Numbered from the stretch's first letter, positions 1 through 6,589 are shown. The stretch is 8,248 bases of DNA from JAQUYS01 sp964430665 (GCA_964430665.1 CAYSFC010000033.1:1-8248), one strand, 5' to 3'. Notes: generated from the letters alone by a model not told the origin. Numbers and translations: made by a program.

Positions 1-1823
1 TTATTATTAAATTCCTCTTCTCTAAGAACACTTTCATGAGCTTCCAAGAAATCATCTAAAATTACGTTTGTTTTATTTTTTCTTATTGCAGCATAACCTG
101 CTTCAGTACAAACTGATTTTAGTTCAGAACCACTCATTCCTAAACAAGTTTTAGAGAATTTTTTCAATATTTCATTCGCTGTTTTTTCCGAAGCTTTCAA
201 AAGTAAATCTGATGAAAATAGGTTTTTAGTCTTCAAAATTAAATAATGTTCTTTATCTTTTTTCGAAAATTTGATGTTCTTTTCTACAAATCCATCACTC
301 ATTTTAATTAAATCACTTAATAAAATATGTTGTTTTGAATTTTTATCAGCATTTTCAATCTCAATTAATACTTTCCAAAAATCTTTATTTTTTAACAAAG
401 TTTTTGTTTTATTTACGGATTTTTCTGAATCCATCTCCTTTTTTAATTCTAAATTTAGTTTTTTTAATTCAGATTCTCTGGAAGTTATATTTTCTTGATT
501 CTTCTTTATTTTCAATTCTATTTTTTTTAATTTTGTATCATTAGCTTCCTTTTCAGATTCCTTATTTTTGATTTTTTTATTCAAATCATTGATTTGGTAT
601 TTATATTGTATATTCTGTTCAGCATTTTCTGTTTTTGTGATGTTCTTTTCAATGTTTTTTATTTCAGATATAAATTTGTTTTTTTGTTTTACATTTATTG
701 CATTTTCTTCTTCCTTTTCCTTCTCTTCTTTCTTCAAAACATTAATATCTTTTTTTATTTCAGAAATACATTTTATTTCTTTTTCTAATAGTTCTTTAAG
801 CTTAACTATTTTATTATTTATTTTATTTAATTCTTCTATTATTTTCTCTTCAATTAAAAGTAATATATTTTTGGACAAAAGAGTTCCCCTCATAGTCATT
901 TTCTTAGTATGAATTTTTAGAATCTGTATAACTCCTTCTTCATCAGGAGCACCAACTTCAATATGTCTATCTAACCTTCCAGATCTAAGTATAGCGGGAT
1001 CTAGAATATCTTTTCTGTTTGTACAACCTATAATTTTAACATCGCCTAATGGTTTAAAACCATCAATTTCAGCCAACAACTGCATAAAAGTTCTTTGAAC
1101 TTCTCTTTCTCCACTAGTTCCAAGTTCAATTCTTCTAGCAGCCATAGAATCTAATTCATCAATAAATATAATTGAAGGAGATTTTTGTTTAGCTAAATCA
1201 AAAATATCTTTAACAAGTTTTGCACCTTCTCCAATGAATTTTTGTACGAGTTCACTTCCAACAACTTGAATAAATGTTGAATTCGTACTCTTAGCAACAG
1301 CTTTTGCAAGTAATGTTTTTCCTGTTCCCGGAGGACCATGTAATAATATCCCTTTAGGAGGTTCAATTCCAACCTTTTTAAAAAGTTCAGGTTTTTTCAG
1401 GGGCAATTCAATAACTTCTCTAACTAATTCACACTCCTTTTTTAAACCACCAATATCTTTCCAAGAAATGTTTGGTTTCTCAACTATTACAAACTGTTCA
1501 ACATTAAATTTTCTATTAGATTCAACTTTATCAATTATAGTAAGATTTTTTTGTTCAACAAGAACACTATCTCCTGGCAATATTTCTTCTTTCATATCCG
1601 CCCTATTAACAAAAAACTTATTTCCATTAGGCATAGAAATAACTGCATGAAATTCATCAACAACTTCAACAACTTCTGCAATCAATAAAGCAGGCATTCT
1701 ATATCTATCTACTTCTTGCTTCAATTGAGAAATTGTTTCTCTCAAAAGCTTGTTTTCATGTTCTATTTCATTCTCATCTCTACTAAATGAGAAAGGACTA
1801 ACATCTATTGAATCTCTTGCCAT
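1..1823 (-). CDS. pan: Proteasome-activating nucleotidase (PAN, AAA+ ATPase) with a large coiled-coil insertion; 3' end outside window
   Basis: PAN is the hexameric cytoplasmic ATPase that unfolds substrates and feeds them to the archaeal 20S proteasome. The 607 visible residues start at the ATG whose last base is 1821. In order I see an N-terminal coiled coil (about 18-42), an OB domain (about 45-100), then the AAA+ core: Walker A GPPGTGKT (163-170), pore loop KFIG (195-198), Walker B IIFIDELD (218-225), sensor Asn in CTNR (N269) and arginine fingers in RSGRLDR (280-286). After ILKIHTKKM (about 301-309) a normal PAN continues with roughly 20 residues into the small helical domain. Here about 250 extra, Lys/Glu/Asn-rich residues intervene (about 311-558) before the typical GMSGSELKSVCTEAG (562-576). 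Family members are about 400-430 residues; this one exceeds 607. The reading frame is open throughout, so this looks like a real insertion rather than a broken gene. The C-terminal HbYX motif would lie off the left edge. It is divergent from the exosome-type gene. Confidence 0.93.
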   Translation of the reverse strand, partial: MARDSIDVSPFSFSRDENEIEHENKLLRETISQLKQEVDRYRMPALLIAEVVEVVDEFHAVISMPNGNKFFVNRADMKEEILPGDSVLVEQKNLTIIDKVESNRKFNVEQFVIVEKPNISWKDIGGLKKECELVREVIELPLKKPELFKKVGIEPPKGILLHGPPGTGKTLLAKAVAKSTNSTFIQVVGSELVQKFIGEGAKLVKDIFDLAKQKSPSIIFIDELDSMAARRIELGTSGEREVQRTFMQLLAEIDGFKPLGDVKIIGCTNRKDILDPAILRSGRLDRHIEVGAPDEEGVIQILKIHTKKMTMRGTLLSKNILLLIEEKIIEELNKINNKIVKLKELLEKEIKCISEIKKDINVLKKEEKEKEEENAINVKQKNKFISEIKNIEKNITKTENAEQNIQYKYQINDLNKKIKNKESEKEANDTKLKKIELKIKKNQENITSRESELKKLNLELKKEMDSEKSVNKTKTLLKNKDFWKVLIEIENADKNSKQHILLSDLIKMSDGFVEKNIKFSKKDKEHYLILKTKNLFSSDLLLKASEKTANEILKKFSKTCLGMSGSELKSVCTEAGYAAIRKNKTNVILDDFLEAHESVLREEEFNN

Positions 1824-1845
1824 ATGTTCTTGAAATAAAAAATAG

Positions 1846-1857
1846 TATTTAAATATA
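1846..1857. promoter_or_regulatory. Symmetrical TATA box, probably serving both divergent genes
   Basis: The gap between the PAN start (1823) and the next start (1877) is 53 bases and contains TATTTAAATATA, whose first ten bases are a perfect palindrome. Its centre is about 26 bases from each start codon, the usual archaeal TATA-to-start-site distance, so both transcripts would be leaderless. No Shine-Dalgarno precedes either start. That one box fires both ways is inference. Confidence 0.65.
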
Positions 1858-1876
1858 ACGGAATAATTCCAAATGT

Positions 1877-2416
1877 ATGAAAATAGCACATAGCGTCTTT
1901 ATACGTGTTTTAGAGAACGAAATAGATTTTAATACAGATAATTTCGTAAATCTTTTGAAATTACTACTTCCAGAAAGTTTAATCCAAATATTTGAAGAAG
2001 AAAACAAAGAAAACATTTTAAAAAAACTTGAAAAAGAAAAATGTGATTTTGAAATCGAAGAAATAAAATCTAAAGATGCATTAAAAGTAAGTTCTTCCAA
2101 AGCAGAATTAATTGATGGTGTAGATTTGGTTCGAGTCGATTTTTCTATAAAAAAAGAAAAAAACATAAATGAATTTATTCAAAACCTCAAATCAAATCTC
2201 GGAAAAGAGAATATTCAAAAAATATTATCTGAAGAAAATCGAGTCGATGATGATTGCAACTTATATATTCGTTTAGATAAAAAAGAATTACAGAACGGAA
2301 ATTTTCTTCTTACAGACAAAGGTAATTGTTTTCACATAAGAATAAAACTTGCTGCATATCCTAATAAAAAAGAAAACGCATTAAAAATTGTAAAAGAAAT
2401 TTTCAAAATCAATTAA
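1877..2416 (+). CDS. Predicted exosome-associated RNA-binding protein (PF01877/COG1325 family)
   Basis: This 179-residue protein matches the archaeal family annotated as a predicted exosome subunit or RNA-binding protein. The family assignment rests on the C-terminal block: a NLYIRLDKKEL segment (128-138), a short turn, then IRIKLAAYPNKKENALKIV (154-172), the pattern of a strand-turn-strand-helix with a basic AYP motif. The N-terminal half (MKIAHSVFIRVL, then an acidic and lysine-rich helix region) fits the expected ferredoxin/L5-like start but is more divergent. The start chosen is ATG 1877, about 25 bases after the TATA box, so the mRNA is probably leaderless; an ATG at 1873 is in another frame and closes within seven codons. 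Its divergent pairing with PAN recalls the known archaeal clustering of proteasome and exosome genes. Its role in RNA decay is family-level prediction and is not shown by the sequence. Confidence 0.8.
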   Translation: MKIAHSVFIRVLENEIDFNTDNFVNLLKLLLPESLIQIFEEENKENILKKLEKEKCDFEIEEIKSKDALKVSSSKAELIDGVDLVRVDFSIKKEKNINEFIQNLKSNLGKENIQKILSEENRVDDDCNLYIRLDKKELQNGNFLLTDKGNCFHIRIKLAAYPNKKENALKIVKEIFKIN

Positions 2417-2418
2417 TC

Positions 2419-2426
2419 TTATATAT
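2419..2426 (+). promoter_or_regulatory. TATA box of the APH-fold kinase gene
   Basis: TTATATAT lies in the 30-base gap after the previous stop, with its centre about 24 bases before ATG 2447. There is no Shine-Dalgarno between them, so the kinase gene probably has its own promoter and a leaderless message rather than depending on read-through from upstream. Confidence 0.55.
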
Positions 2427-2446
2427 TACCAACAATTAAATCCTTT

Positions 2447-3403
2447 ATGAACAACCTAGAAAAGGTTAATATTATAATTAAACTAAATTGGCCAAACGCC
2501 AAAAAACATTCTATTTCTGAGTTTACTGAAGGTTTCAATAATCACACTTATGATGTAAATATAGATGGTTCAGAATTTGTTATAAAATTAATAAAAAATA
2601 GTTCTTGTTCATTTTTAAAACACAAAATTTTTACAGAATTAGTCAAAGATAAAAATATAAATGTAGTTAAAATTATAAATTACGATTTAAACAACAAGCA
2701 AATAGTTAAACCATATATAATCACAGAAAAATTAGAAGGAATTTCCTTAGAATCTGAATTCAATTCTCTCAATAACAAAGAAGAACTTTTTGAACAAATA
2801 GGGGAATTATATGGAAAAATACATTCTATAAAGTTCGAAAAATATGGTGATCTAAACTTAGATCTTAATACAATTAATGCCTACAAAGATTGGTATGAAA
2901 AACAATGCCACGAAGTTGAAAAAATCTTAGCCAAAATAGAAAATAAAAACTTATTGGAGACTAAATTAATTCAAAATATTAAAAATTATTTTGAAGAACA
3001 TAAACATTCACTAAAATACGAATCCAATCCTTGTCTCGTACATGGAGATGCAGCTTTTTCAAACATAATCATAAAAAAAGAAAATAATAAGTATGTTTTG
3101 AATGGAATTATAGATTTTGAATTCCTATCTTCTGGTGGAATGATTATGGATTTATTTAATAGTGTCAAATATTTCAAAGAAAAGTATAAATACAAACAAC
3201 ATATAGCAAAAGGTCACCAAAAATATTCCGAACTTCCTGACCACTGGGAAGAGTTAGCAAAATTTTATTATTGGAAAAATATAATTGAACAAATTTCAGT
3301 TTCAGATGAATTGCATTGGAGAAATCTTGATAAAAAACAAAACGAAGAAAGACAAAATAAACTCAAAAATAGAAATATATCTAAGTTAAAAGAACTTTTC
3401 TAA
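2447..3403 (+). CDS. Aminoglycoside phosphotransferase (APH)/choline kinase-fold small-molecule kinase
   Basis: The 318-residue protein has the landmarks of APH-type (protein-kinase-like) small-molecule phosphotransferases. The N-lobe contains a loop with GFNNHTY (29-35) and a candidate ATP-binding lysine in FVIKLIK (K47). The catalytic loop is LVHGDAAFSN (197-206), with D201 as catalytic base and N206 as metal ligand. The metal-binding motif is IIDFE (221-225), the DFE form seen in many APH members. The C-terminal 90 residues are helical and aromatic, ending in a lysine-rich tail. The substrate cannot be read from the sequence: aminoglycosides are unlikely in an archaeon, and choline, ethanolamine, sugars or homoserine-like compounds are all possible within the fold. 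The gene overlaps the next, convergent gene by 4 bases at the stop codons. No transfer signs are visible; base composition and codon use match the exosome-type gene. Confidence 0.85.
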   Translation: MNNLEKVNIIIKLNWPNAKKHSISEFTEGFNNHTYDVNIDGSEFVIKLIKNSSCSFLKHKIFTELVKDKNINVVKIINYDLNNKQIVKPYIITEKLEGISLESEFNSLNNKEELFEQIGELYGKIHSIKFEKYGDLNLDLNTINAYKDWYEKQCHEVEKILAKIENKNLLETKLIQNIKNYFEEHKHSLKYESNPCLVHGDAAFSNIIIKKENNKYVLNGIIDFEFLSSGGMIMDLFNSVKYFKEKYKYKQHIAKGHQKYSELPDHWEELAKFYYWKNIIEQISVSDELHWRNLDKKQNEERQNKLKNRNISKLKELF

Positions 3404-4737
3404 ATGAATTTTTCTTCTTCATCAGATTTGTTATCTTTGTCGTCTTTTATTGCATTTGGACTTGACCCACCATGCCAAGTAAATCTGGGCTTGACCCGCA
3501 TAGGATACATTTTCTCATTATTATCATCGAAAAGAATACCTGCACCTTTAACCCTTGGTAATTTATCTGTTTCTGCAACTAAACCAGTTCTCATATAAGA
3601 TTGCATCAACAACCCCAACGCATCAACATCTATTTTAGCAGTAATCCTATGAGATAAAACAATATCTGATTGAGTCATAACATCAGTATGAATTTTTCCA
3701 GGCTGTTGTGTTGCTAAAATTAATGATAATCCAGGTTGTCTACCTTCTCTAAGTATAGTTATTAAAGCATCACTCGAAGCAACTTTACCTTCTTTAGGTA
3801 AAAATTCGTGAGCCTCATCTATCACTAACCAAACCAAAGGCATATCTTGTTTTTTAACAACATCTTTAGAAAAGAAATTAGTTGCACTAGTAACTGAATC
3901 AAATTCTTCTCCTTTTCTAGCTTCCATTCTTTGAATAAATAATCTTTGACCAATAAGACCTACCATCAAAGCTTTAACATCCCATCCGCCAGGCATAGTT
4001 GCATAACAAGAAACATCCAAAACCGAAATTTGACCTCCTTTAGCGATTTCTGCAAGCGGCGTGCCGTGGTCCGAGAACACACCCCAGTTTTCAGCAATTT
4101 TCATCATAGATATAACGGCGTCTTTCGTTTCATTATCTGATTCTTCATTTTCCTTAATTTTATTCAACATATCTTTAATGTTGTATTTTTTACCACTATT
4201 TTTTAATTCTAAAACAACATCCGAAATTAATATACCTTCAGGAGAATATTTATCTATTTTAAACGCATTACACCAATCATCTTGATCAATTTCAGATGGT
4301 GCTAAAGTAAAAGGAATATCTGTAGGAATGCCTTCTTTTTTATAAATTTCATAATATTTCTCAGGAGTAAATATTTTAACAGGTATTGAATGTGGCTTCA
4401 AACCCCACTCTTCCAACAATATCTTATCTTCTTGATTAGGATATTTCATTGTCCAATAAATACCCATAGTGTCAAGTAAAATAACAGATAAATTATTTTT
4501 AATAGCTTCTTCCAAAAGATCAAAACCCTCTGCAATAGTACCCATAGTATATGATTTACCTGATCCTCTCTTACCACATATAAACATAACATGAGCGCCC
4601 GCGACATCCATATATATCTTATTAGATAATGCAGTAGTTTGGCCCATAGAAATATAGTGTTTACCCAGTAATATCGTTCCTTTTAAACCCCATTTTTTCA
4701 AATCAGATTTACTTCGTCCCACAACAATTTCATCCAT
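3400..4737 (-). CDS. HerA-like / DUF87-type P-loop ATPase
   Basis: This 445-residue protein belongs to the HerA-FtsK superfamily of hexameric, DNA-translocating or membrane-associated ATPases. Motifs: Walker A GKRGSGKS (55-62), Walker B VWLVIDEAH (302-310), then LREGRQPGLSLILATQQPG (329-347), which is the conserved arginine-finger and sensor region of the family, and SDIVLSHRI (357-365). An N-terminal stretch (about 1-45, VVGRSK ... LLGKHYISMG) looks like part of the small beta-barrel HAS domain. The acidic tail (KDDKDNKSDEEEKF) is probably disordered. The start is taken at ATG 4737, about 23 bases from a TATA box; a TTG two codons upstream is possible but less likely. Classical HerA works with NurA, Mre11 and Rad50 in end resection, but none of those is present here, so the exact role (DNA translocation or an orphan paralogue) is open. 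Bases 4051-4087 are unusually GC-rich for this gene. Confidence 0.88.
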   Translation of the reverse strand: MDEIVVGRSKSDLKKWGLKGTILLGKHYISMGQTTALSNKIYMDVAGAHVMFICGKRGSGKSYTMGTIAEGFDLLEEAIKNNLSVILLDTMGIYWTMKYPNQEDKILLEEWGLKPHSIPVKIFTPEKYYEIYKKEGIPTDIPFTLAPSEIDQDDWCNAFKIDKYSPEGILISDVVLELKNSGKKYNIKDMLNKIKENEESDNETKDAVISMMKIAENWGVFSDHGTPLAEIAKGGQISVLDVSCYATMPGGWDVKALMVGLIGQRLFIQRMEARKGEEFDSVTSATNFFSKDVVKKQDMPLVWLVIDEAHEFLPKEGKVASSDALITILREGRQPGLSLILATQQPGKIHTDVMTQSDIVLSHRITAKIDVDALGLLMQSYMRTGLVAETDKLPRVKGAGILFDDNNEKMYPMRVKPRFTWHGGSSPNAIKDDKDNKSDEEEKFI

Positions 4738-4753
4738 AACCAAAATGTAAGAC

Positions 4754-4763
4754 CATATATTTA
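4754..4763 (-). promoter_or_regulatory. TATA box of the HerA-like gene
   Basis: On the minus strand TTTAAATATA sits with its centre about 22-23 bases before the ATG at 4737, with no Shine-Dalgarno between, giving a leaderless transcript. It is the left half of a 113-base divergent promoter region shared with the isomerase-thioredoxin gene. Confidence 0.6.
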
Positions 4764-4837
4764 AATAATTTACTTAATTATGGTAAAGTTTAAAAGAAGA
4801 TAAAAATTTCATAAATTATAATATTTATTATATATTT

Positions 4838-4843
4838 GGAGGT
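4838..4843 (+). promoter_or_regulatory. Strong Shine-Dalgarno deciding the start of the isomerase-thioredoxin gene
   Basis: GGAGGT is followed by a 7-base spacer and ATG 4851. It rules out the upstream in-frame TTG at 4836, which overlaps the site itself. An AT-rich tract at about 4806-4834 must hold the promoter, but no single TATA box stands out there. This gene is led, unlike the four leaderless genes to its left. Confidence 0.85.
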
Positions 4844-4850
4844 TATTTAC

Positions 4851-6218
4851 ATGGAAGATAAAAAATCAAAAAAGAAAACAACACATTCTAGCAAATCAAC
4901 AAAAAAAGCAAGAATAGTTCATAAAAAAAAGAAACAAATTAATTTTATAACTCCTTTGTTAGTTATAGTAGCAATAATTCTTGTAATTTGGGGAATTTCT
5001 GTTTTTCCAGACATTATTTCAAAAGATAATTCAGACATCTTAGTAATAGTTGAAGGTGAACAAATTACTTCAGAAGATTTAGATTTAAATTGGGATGCAA
5101 TACCAATCGATATGAAATTAAGTTTGACTAAAGAACAAGTTTTAGAAGAATTAATTAACGAAAAATTATTACTTTTAGATGCAGAAAATAAAGGTTTCTC
5201 AACAACAGATGAAGAAGTGGACCTTTTTGTTCAAGAACAATTAGCATCCTTAGGAATGAATGAAGATGATTTTAAAATGTTAATAGAACAACAAGGTATG
5301 AACATATCTGAAGTAAAAGAAATTTACAAAAAACAATTAACAATTTCAAAATTATTTGAAGACATTTCAGAAGATGAATTAAACATAACAGAAGAAGAAA
5401 TTAAAGCATATTATGATGCAAACCAAGAATCATTCTATCAAAAAGAATCGGTGACTGTTAAACACATATTAATAGAGATTAACGAATTAATTAATGAAAC
5501 AGTTGCTCTTGAGAAATCAGAATCGGTTCTTCAAATGTTCTCTAACGGAACTGATTTTTGCGAATTAGTTCAAAATTATAGTGCAGATTTAGCAAGTGCA
5601 GATTCATGTGGAGAATATACATTCAGTGAAGGATATATGGTGCCTGAGTTCGAAGAAGCTGCTTTTGAAATGAACGTTGGCGAAGTTAGAAATGTTAAAA
5701 CTGAATACGGATATCATATAATTCTTAAAACAAGAACAGAAGATGCAAAACAACTTTCATTAGATGATGAAGTTGATTTAGAAACAAATGTCATTGTTGT
5801 TTCTGATTTAATAAAACAATTGTTGATGGAAGAAAAAGCAGCAACAATTTGGGAAACATATGTTAACAAATTAAGACAAAATGCAGATATAGAATATATG
5901 AATCCAATTTCAACAGAAATAGAAGAAAACACATCCGATGAAAATATAGAAAGTTTTGCTCAATGCTTAACTGACAAAGGAATCAAAATGTATGGTGCAT
6001 ATTGGTGTTCACATTGTAATACGCAAAAAGAAGACTTCGGAGAAGCAGTTAAATACATAAATTATGTTGAATGTGATGAAAGTGGAGAAAATTCACAAGT
6101 AGAATTATGTCAAGAAGCAGGAATTCAAGGTTTTCCTACTTGGGTAATCGATGGTGAACAATATCCCGGACATCAAACGTTTAAGCGTCTTTCAGAGCTT
6201 AGTGGATGTGAACTTTAA
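4851..6218 (+). CDS. Membrane-anchored SurA/PrsA-like parvulin isomerase fused to a VKOR-type thioredoxin domain
   Basis: The 455-residue protein begins with a very basic cytoplasmic tail (1-30) and one hydrophobic segment (about 31-51), a type II signal anchor, so the rest should lie outside the membrane. Residues about 62-180 are a helical SurA-N-like chaperone region starting with the usual ILVIVEGEQIT. Residues about 199-298 form a parvulin peptidyl-prolyl isomerase domain: VTVKHILIEI, then FCELVQNYSAD, GYMVPEFEEAAF, and TEYGYHIILKT. After a linker, about 366-455 form a thioredoxin-fold domain with CSHC (C386, C389), a cis-proline in GFPTW (P429), and flanking cysteines C372, C408, C420 and C453. 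The order MYGAYWCSHC ... YVEC ... LC ... GIQGFPTW ... LSGC is that of the thioredoxin domains fused to bacterial VKOR disulfide-forming enzymes, but no VKOR membrane domain is present. The likely job is isomerising prolines and forming or shuffling disulfides in exported proteins. C237 and C253 in the parvulin domain may themselves be disulfide-bonded. Confidence 0.9.
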   Translation: MEDKKSKKKTTHSSKSTKKARIVHKKKKQINFITPLLVIVAIILVIWGISVFPDIISKDNSDILVIVEGEQITSEDLDLNWDAIPIDMKLSLTKEQVLEELINEKLLLLDAENKGFSTTDEEVDLFVQEQLASLGMNEDDFKMLIEQQGMNISEVKEIYKKQLTISKLFEDISEDELNITEEEIKAYYDANQESFYQKESVTVKHILIEINELINETVALEKSESVLQMFSNGTDFCELVQNYSADLASADSCGEYTFSEGYMVPEFEEAAFEMNVGEVRNVKTEYGYHIILKTRTEDAKQLSLDDEVDLETNVIVVSDLIKQLLMEEKAATIWETYVNKLRQNADIEYMNPISTEIEENTSDENIESFAQCLTDKGIKMYGAYWCSHCNTQKEDFGEAVKYINYVECDESGENSQVELCQEAGIQGFPTWVIDGEQYPGHQTFKRLSELSGCEL

Positions 6219-6223
6219 GTTCA
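6209..6223 (+). other. Hairpin spanning the stop codon of the isomerase-thioredoxin gene
   Basis: TGAACT-TTA-AGTTCA is a perfect 6-bp stem with a 3-base loop; it contains the TAA stop (6216-6218). No T-run follows, so it is not a standard archaeal terminator. It may act at the end of the mRNA, or belong with the dense hairpins further downstream. Confidence 0.5.
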
Positions 6224-6230
6224 TCACTAC

Positions 6231-6264
6231 GTAGTTGTAAATAGATAAGTTTATATATAACTAC
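6231..6264 (+). promoter_or_regulatory. TATA box bracketed by an inverted repeat, promoter of the structured RNA
   Basis: A good TATA box, TTTATATATA (6250-6259), sits 32 bases after the preceding stop and predicts a start near 6280-6286, just before the GC-rich structured segment. It is flanked by an inverted repeat: GTAGTTGTA (6231-6239) and TATAACTAC (6256-6264), 8 of 9 bases complementary, with CTACGTAG (6227-6234) a palindrome overlapping the left arm. The repeat could be an operator that occludes TATA-binding protein; this is inference. Confidence 0.55.
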
Positions 6265-6279
6265 ATAATCATAATAATG

Positions 6280-6589
6280 TGTGTAAATGGGTCCTGTTGG
6301 AGCTGGTTAAGTTAACCTTTGCTATGATAAAACAGCCACTCTTACATACTACAGCCTAGCACGAGAGTACTCAAGGGAGCTTACGGCAAAGCCAAGCCAG
6401 GATCTTGGGAGTTAGTGTCCATAGGCAACATTCCCTTTAAGGGATTCATATTCATAAAATCATTATCGCTTTTATTAAGAAGGGCGTGTAAAATCTGCGT
6501 CAAGAGATGCAGTAAAGGTATAATACCTTTTGCGACACATATGTCGGTCCTATAAGGACGTTGTGGGCAACCCACAGATATAGAATATC
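6280..6589 (+). ncRNA. Structured non-coding RNA of unknown class, built of many short hairpins
   Basis: This stretch is clearly richer in G and C than the flanking genes, the usual mark of structured RNA in AT-rich archaeal genomes, and it follows its own TATA box. No plausible reading frame covers it. Helices visible by eye: CTGTT/AACAG (6294-6298 with 6331-6335) enclosing AGC/GCT and GGTTA-AGT-TAACC (6305-6317); ACTCT/AGAGT (6338-6342 with 6364-6368); GCTT..GGC-AAA-GCC-AAGC (6379-6397), or alternatively CCAAG/CTTGG (6392-6408); TCCCT-TTA-AGGGA (6432-6444); then six nearly contiguous hairpins at 6495-6589. I looked for SRP RNA (GGAA loop followed by AGCA), RNase P (CR-I, CR-V/ACAGAA), 5S rRNA and tRNA features and found none. 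The 3' end is uncertain: no T-run follows 6589, and the next T-rich sequence is at about 6686-6702. The 5' end is predicted from the TATA box only. Confidence 0.62.
6495..6589 (+). repeat. Chain of six nearly contiguous perfect hairpins
   Basis: Stem-loops in order: CTGCGTC-AAGA-GATGCAG (6495-6512, one G-U pair), AAAGGTA-TAA-TACCTTT (6514-6530), CGACA-CATA-TGTCG (6533-6546), GTCCT-ATA-AGGAC (6547-6559), TGTGGG-CAA-CCCACA (6562-6576) and GATAT-AGA-ATATC (6577-6589). Spacers are 1, 2, 0, 2 and 0 bases. Stems are 5-7 bp and loops 3-4 bases. The stem sequences differ, so this is not a repeated unit but a repeated shape. It forms the 3' part of the proposed RNA. Confidence 0.8.

Noticed and set aside
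150..893. Intein or frameshifted separate gene as explanation of the PAN insertion
   Set aside because: There is no Cys/Ser at the N-terminal junction, no HN-Cys/Ser/Thr splice end, no splicing blocks and no homing endonuclease motif. The frame is continuous and the content is coiled coil.
271..912. Plus-strand, phenylalanine-rich open frames opposite the PAN insertion
   Set aside because: They are mirror images of the Lys/Glu-rich coiled coil on the minus strand and lack starts with ribosome or promoter signals.
6381..6575. Minus-strand open frame of 64 codons across the structured RNA
   Set aside because: No ribosome site or leaderless promoter fits, the product is unlike any family I know, and the region is better explained by RNA stems.
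6280..6589. SRP (7S) RNA or RNase P RNA
   Set aside because: Both are expected as large archaeal RNAs, but I cannot find the SRP GGAA loop followed by AGCA, a long rod pairing the two ends, or the RNase P conserved regions (CR-I and the ACAGAA of CR-V). A covariance search could still overturn this.
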